Part shown: positions 61,256 through 64,000 of the stretch, piece by piece
Layout: each line of letters opens with the position of its first letter
How positions within the stretch are numbered: the stretch's first letter is position 1
Source of the DNA: Bacteroidota bacterium
GTDB taxonomy: Bacteria > Bacteroidota > Bacteroidia > Chitinophagales > Saprospiraceae
NCBI GenBank assembly: GCA_030147525.1
Contig: JASBVF010000029.1
Coordinates: forward strand, 1 to 64,000
DNA: 64,000 nt
Direction of reading: 5' to 3'
Made by a program: the position numbers and the translations under genes
The notes under the pieces: generated by a model
Databases searched by the model: none
The model's input: only the letters and a program-made list of their open reading frames with translations
Told to the model about the DNA's origin: nothing

Positions 61256-64000
61256 ATGAGAGTACTTCACTTACAACCAGACTGTTTAGTCAAAGGGCTT
61301 TGTTTTTGTAAAAAGTTGATTTTCAAAAATTTAAGCTCAAGACATCTCCACTTTTTTATTCCACTTTTATTTATTGCATTCCATGTGAATGGAAGTAATC
61401 CGGGTTCCGGTTTCATCAGTGATCCTGTGTTTGGGGTCCCGGTGATGGAAGCCTGCGACAACGCAACCTTCGGTGGCCTCATTCAGGGCGATGAATTCGG
61501 ATGCCCGAACCCAACCTGGGATCCATCCCCCATCACCAACGTGGCATTGCCCACCGGCGGTACAGGTACTTTGCAGTATCTCTGGATTTTTACCACGAAT
61601 GATCCTTCCACTCCTTTGGCACAATGGACGCCGATTCCCAACTCTAACAGCCCTAACTATGATCCCGGGCCCATCTCGGTGACGACCTACTACAGGCGCT
61701 GCGCACGGCGATCAGGTTGCACACAGTATGTGGCTGAGAGTAACATCGTTGCGAAAGAAGCCATCTGCTGCGATAATGTGACCGATGGCGGTCAAATCGG
61801 AAACGACCAGGTCGGATGCCTTTCTCCTTTCGATCCTGCTCCACTGGTCAATGTTGTTTCGCCGTCCGGGGGCTCCAATGCGCTTGAATACCAGTGGGTT
61901 GTCAGCACAACCGGGACTCCCTACACACCGGGTAATCCGGATTGGACGCCGATAGCCAGCGCAAACGCTGCGACTTTTGACCCGGGCCCTGTTTCACAAA
62001 AAACTTTTTTTATCAGACTCTCCCGCCGTCATGGATGTTTGGATTACAATGGCGTTTCAAATATGGTAACCATCACAGTCTCCACCCCGGTTTCGGCCGG
62101 AGCCATTGCTACCCCGGTCACCTGTCTTGGGGGTAGCGACGGAGCGATTGATCTGACAGTTGGCGGCGGAACGGCGCCATATCAATATAACTGGAACCCA
62201 ACCCTCGGCAACGTGCAGGATCCTCAGGGCCTTACAGCAGGCATCTACCTCGTTACCATCACGGATGCGAATGGCTGTACCGGTCAAGCCAGTGTGGAGG
62301 TAACTGACGGTATTTCACTTTCACCTGCGGTGGATTGGACCAACGAGACCTGCATGGGCGCCGGCAACGGCACAGCGACTGTGACGTCGGCAGGCGGCGG
62401 CGTGCCAGGCTATACCTATCAATGGAGCGCTGCATCAGCAGGAAATACTGCCACCATCTCAGGCCTTACTTTCGGTAATTACACTGTGACGGTCACCGAT
62501 GCCAATGGCTGCACCGGACAGACTTCCTTCACGGTAGGATCCGGTAATCAACTGGATATTGAACTCAATTTTACTCAAGAATCCTGTCAAGGTGCAAATA
62601 ATGGCACTGCTGAAGTGATTACCGTCACAGGTGGTACGCCAGGTTTTAATTATCAATGGAGTTTTCAGGGAACCGGAAATACAGCCTCAGTCAGCGGATT
62701 GCCTCCCGGAAGTCATTCCGTGACCGTGACTGATGCAAACGGCTGCATGGGTATGTCAGATTTTAACATTGATGCCGGTGCTCCGCTCGTGCCTGCTCTA
62801 AGTTTGACGCATGAATCATGTTTAGGGGCAAACAATGGCATTGCAACCGTAACATCGGTGACAGGCGGGGCGCCCGGTTACATGTATCAGTGGAGTTACC
62901 CGGGTGCTGGAACTGCTGCAACAGCGAATGGTTTTCCGGCCGGTAGTCATTCTGTTACCGTCACCAATTCCATCGGTTGCTTTGGCGAGGCAGATTTCAC
63001 AATCAACGCAGGTGTACCCCTTTCACTCGGACTGGACTGGACCAATGAATCCTGTCTGGGGGCAAACAACGGTACTGCAACTGTCACCAACGTCGTCAAT
63101 GGTACGCCCGGCTATACCTACTCCTGGAGTTTTGCGCTGGCAGGAAATACGCAAACGATCACTGATTTACCACCTAATAATTATAGTGTAACCGTCACGG
63201 ATGCTTTAGGCTGTTCGGCAACCGGTTCGCTCTCGGTAGCCGGCGGTGCTGAATTGCAGGTGTCAGCCAGTGCAACAGCTGCACTTTGTTTTGGTGGAAA
63301 CGAAGGAACTGCAACTGTCACGGCTGTTTCAGGCGGTAGCGGAAATTACAGCTATCAGTGGAATGATCCAGCTTTGCAAACCACTCAAACAGCGACCGGC
63401 CTGAATGCCGATACCTACACCGTTTTTGTCAATGACGATCAGGGCTGTGTAGGCACGGCAATGGCAACTGTCGTAGACGGAGTGCCGATTGTTTTAAATA
63501 CCACCCACACGGACGCAACCTGCGGCTCTTCAGCTGATGGGACAGCAACCGTTTTGGCTTCCGGTGGCACGTCGCCTTACAGCTATTTATGGAGTGATGC
63601 CAATTCCCAAACAAATGCGGCGGCAACATCCCTTCCTGCGGGTGCTTACACCGTCACCGTTACGGATGTGAATGGATGCACAGCAACCGCTACGGAAACT
63701 GTGGAGTCGCCGATGGGTGCAGTGATTCAACTCACTTCAACAGCCACCAGCTGCTTCGCCGGAAACGACGGCTCGGTTGCTGTGACCGTTACGAACGACG
63801 ATCCTTCAAATTATTTTTACCAGTGGAATACGCCGGGAAGCAATACAACCCAACAAGTGAACGGGCTTTCAGCCGGCACTTACACTGTGACGGTTTCCGA
63901 CGGAAACGGCTGTTTTGTAACCGGTTCCGCAACAGTCCAGCAACCTTCTGCACTGGTACTCGATATGCAATCCGATAGCGCTACCTGTGTTAATGGCAGC
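61256..64000 (+). CDS. SprB-repeat cell-surface adhesin (3' end outside window)
   Basis: An open frame of 915 codons with no stop before the window edge. An N-terminal region with a hydrophobic stretch (HFFIPLLFIAFHVNGSN, residues 32-48) is probably the signal peptide, in an unusually long N-terminus. Two domains with a C-x-W-x-Y pattern (about 60-270) precede tandem SprB repeats of about 78 residues (about 234 bp), with units starting near 62117, 62345, 62579, 62812, 63047, 63281, 63518, 63752 and 63981. Each carries C-x-G-x-x-x-G-x-A-x-V, then YxYxW and a YTVTVTDANGC end. Such proteins are T9SS-exported adhesins, in Flavobacterium needed for gliding. The start codon context ACTATGAGA is complementary to part of the small-RNA 20-mer at 54.7-55.5 kb. 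Confidence 0.85.
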   Translation, partial: MRVLHLQPDCLVKGLCFCKKLIFKNLSSRHLHFFIPLLFIAFHVNGSNPGSGFISDPVFGVPVMEACDNATFGGLIQGDEFGCPNPTWDPSPITNVALPTGGTGTLQYLWIFTTNDPSTPLAQWTPIPNSNSPNYDPGPISVTTYYRRCARRSGCTQYVAESNIVAKEAICCDNVTDGGQIGNDQVGCLSPFDPAPLVNVVSPSGGSNALEYQWVVSTTGTPYTPGNPDWTPIASANAATFDPGPVSQKTFFIRLSRRHGCLDYNGVSNMVTITVSTPVSAGAIATPVTCLGGSDGAIDLTVGGGTAPYQYNWNPTLGNVQDPQGLTAGIYLVTITDANGCTGQASVEVTDGISLSPAVDWTNETCMGAGNGTATVTSAGGGVPGYTYQWSAASAGNTATISGLTFGNYTVTVTDANGCTGQTSFTVGSGNQLDIELNFTQESCQGANNGTAEVITVTGGTPGFNYQWSFQGTGNTASVSGLPPGSHSVTVTDANGCMGMSDFNIDAGAPLVPALSLTHESCLGANNGIATVTSVTGGAPGYMYQWSYPGAGTAATANGFPAGSHSVTVTNSIGCFGEADFTINAGVPLSLGLDWTNESCLGANNGTATVTNVVNGTPGYTYSWSFALAGNTQTITDLPPNNYSVTVTDALGCSATGSLSVAGGAELQVSASATAALCFGGNEGTATVTAVSGGSGNYSYQWNDPALQTTQTATGLNADTYTVFVNDDQGCVGTAMATVVDGVPIVLNTTHTDATCGSSADGTATVLASGGTSPYSYLWSDANSQTNAAATSLPAGAYTVTVTDVNGCTATATETVESPMGAVIQLTSTATSCFAGNDGSVAVTVTNDDPSNYFYQWNTPGSNTTQQVNGLSAGTYTVTVSDGNGCFVTGSATVQQPSALVLDMQSDSATCVNGS

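Overview
The window looks like chromosome of a Bacteroidota bacterium, probably of the Saprospiria type. The evidence is type IX secretion signals (C-terminal sorting domains, a PorP/SprF protein, a SprB-repeat adhesin), a DUF6089-like remnant, DUF4403 and DUF2795 proteins, and promoters of the form TTG-N19/20-TAnnTTTG. Most genes are housekeeping genes of near 50 % GC by eye; one AT-rich restriction-modification island (about 8.3-11.0 kb) stands out.

Layout. 0.2-5.7 kb: secreted C1 peptidase, PAP2 phosphatase, NhaC antiporter, GNAT-like protein. 5.7-6.7 kb: gene-poor stretch with an exact 21-bp-period TTACGTA repeat array. 6.7-11.4 kb: hypothetical gene, IS3 remnant, restriction-modification operon (C regulator, HNH endonuclease, C5 methyltransferase), then the tail of a broken outer-membrane gene. 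11.4-15.3 kb: acyl-CoA dehydrogenase, alkaline phosphatase, heptose kinase. 15.3-18.2 kb: SAM-I riboswitch and terminator controlling a trans-sulfuration enzyme and homoserine dehydrogenase. 18.3-32.3 kb: ClpB-like AAA+ protein, a basic heptad-repeat protein, a large T9SS type B protein, SPFH protein, DUF4403 lipoprotein, four-PDZ T9SS protein. 32.5-38.8 kb: tRNA-His, hisS, gmhA, phospholipase D family enzyme, tRNA-Glu, gap, pgk. 38.9-48.3 kb (minus strand): uppP, PiT transporter, CPA2 antiporter, TPR-CHAT protein, LVIVD-repeat T9SS protein. 48.4-51.0 kb: 2-hydroxyacid dehydrogenase, SDR, DUF115-like protein. 51.2-55.5 kb: LytTR signalling locus with small-RNA-like modules. 55.5-64.0 kb: PBP1C, DUF2795, PorP/SprF, coaE and a SprB adhesin cut by the window edge.

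The best candidate for an undescribed system is 51.2-55.5 kb. It holds a LytTR response regulator, a 59-residue peptide with a double-glycine leader, and a soluble TPR-LytS histidine kinase. These are followed by three paralogous modules, each a TAnnTTTG-like box, an identical 20-nt sequence and a covarying hairpin with a T-tract. Copies 2 and 3 are preceded by ACCGTT-type direct repeats exactly 21 bp apart, the spacing expected for LytTR regulators. This suggests a peptide-signalling circuit whose output is a set of small RNAs. That is inference from sequence; no expression evidence is available.

A second notable pair is hisS with the adjacent tRNA-His. The tRNA appears to lack the near-universal G-1:C73 pair, and the synthetase carries motifs of the alphaproteobacterial type, whose tRNA-His also lacks that pair.
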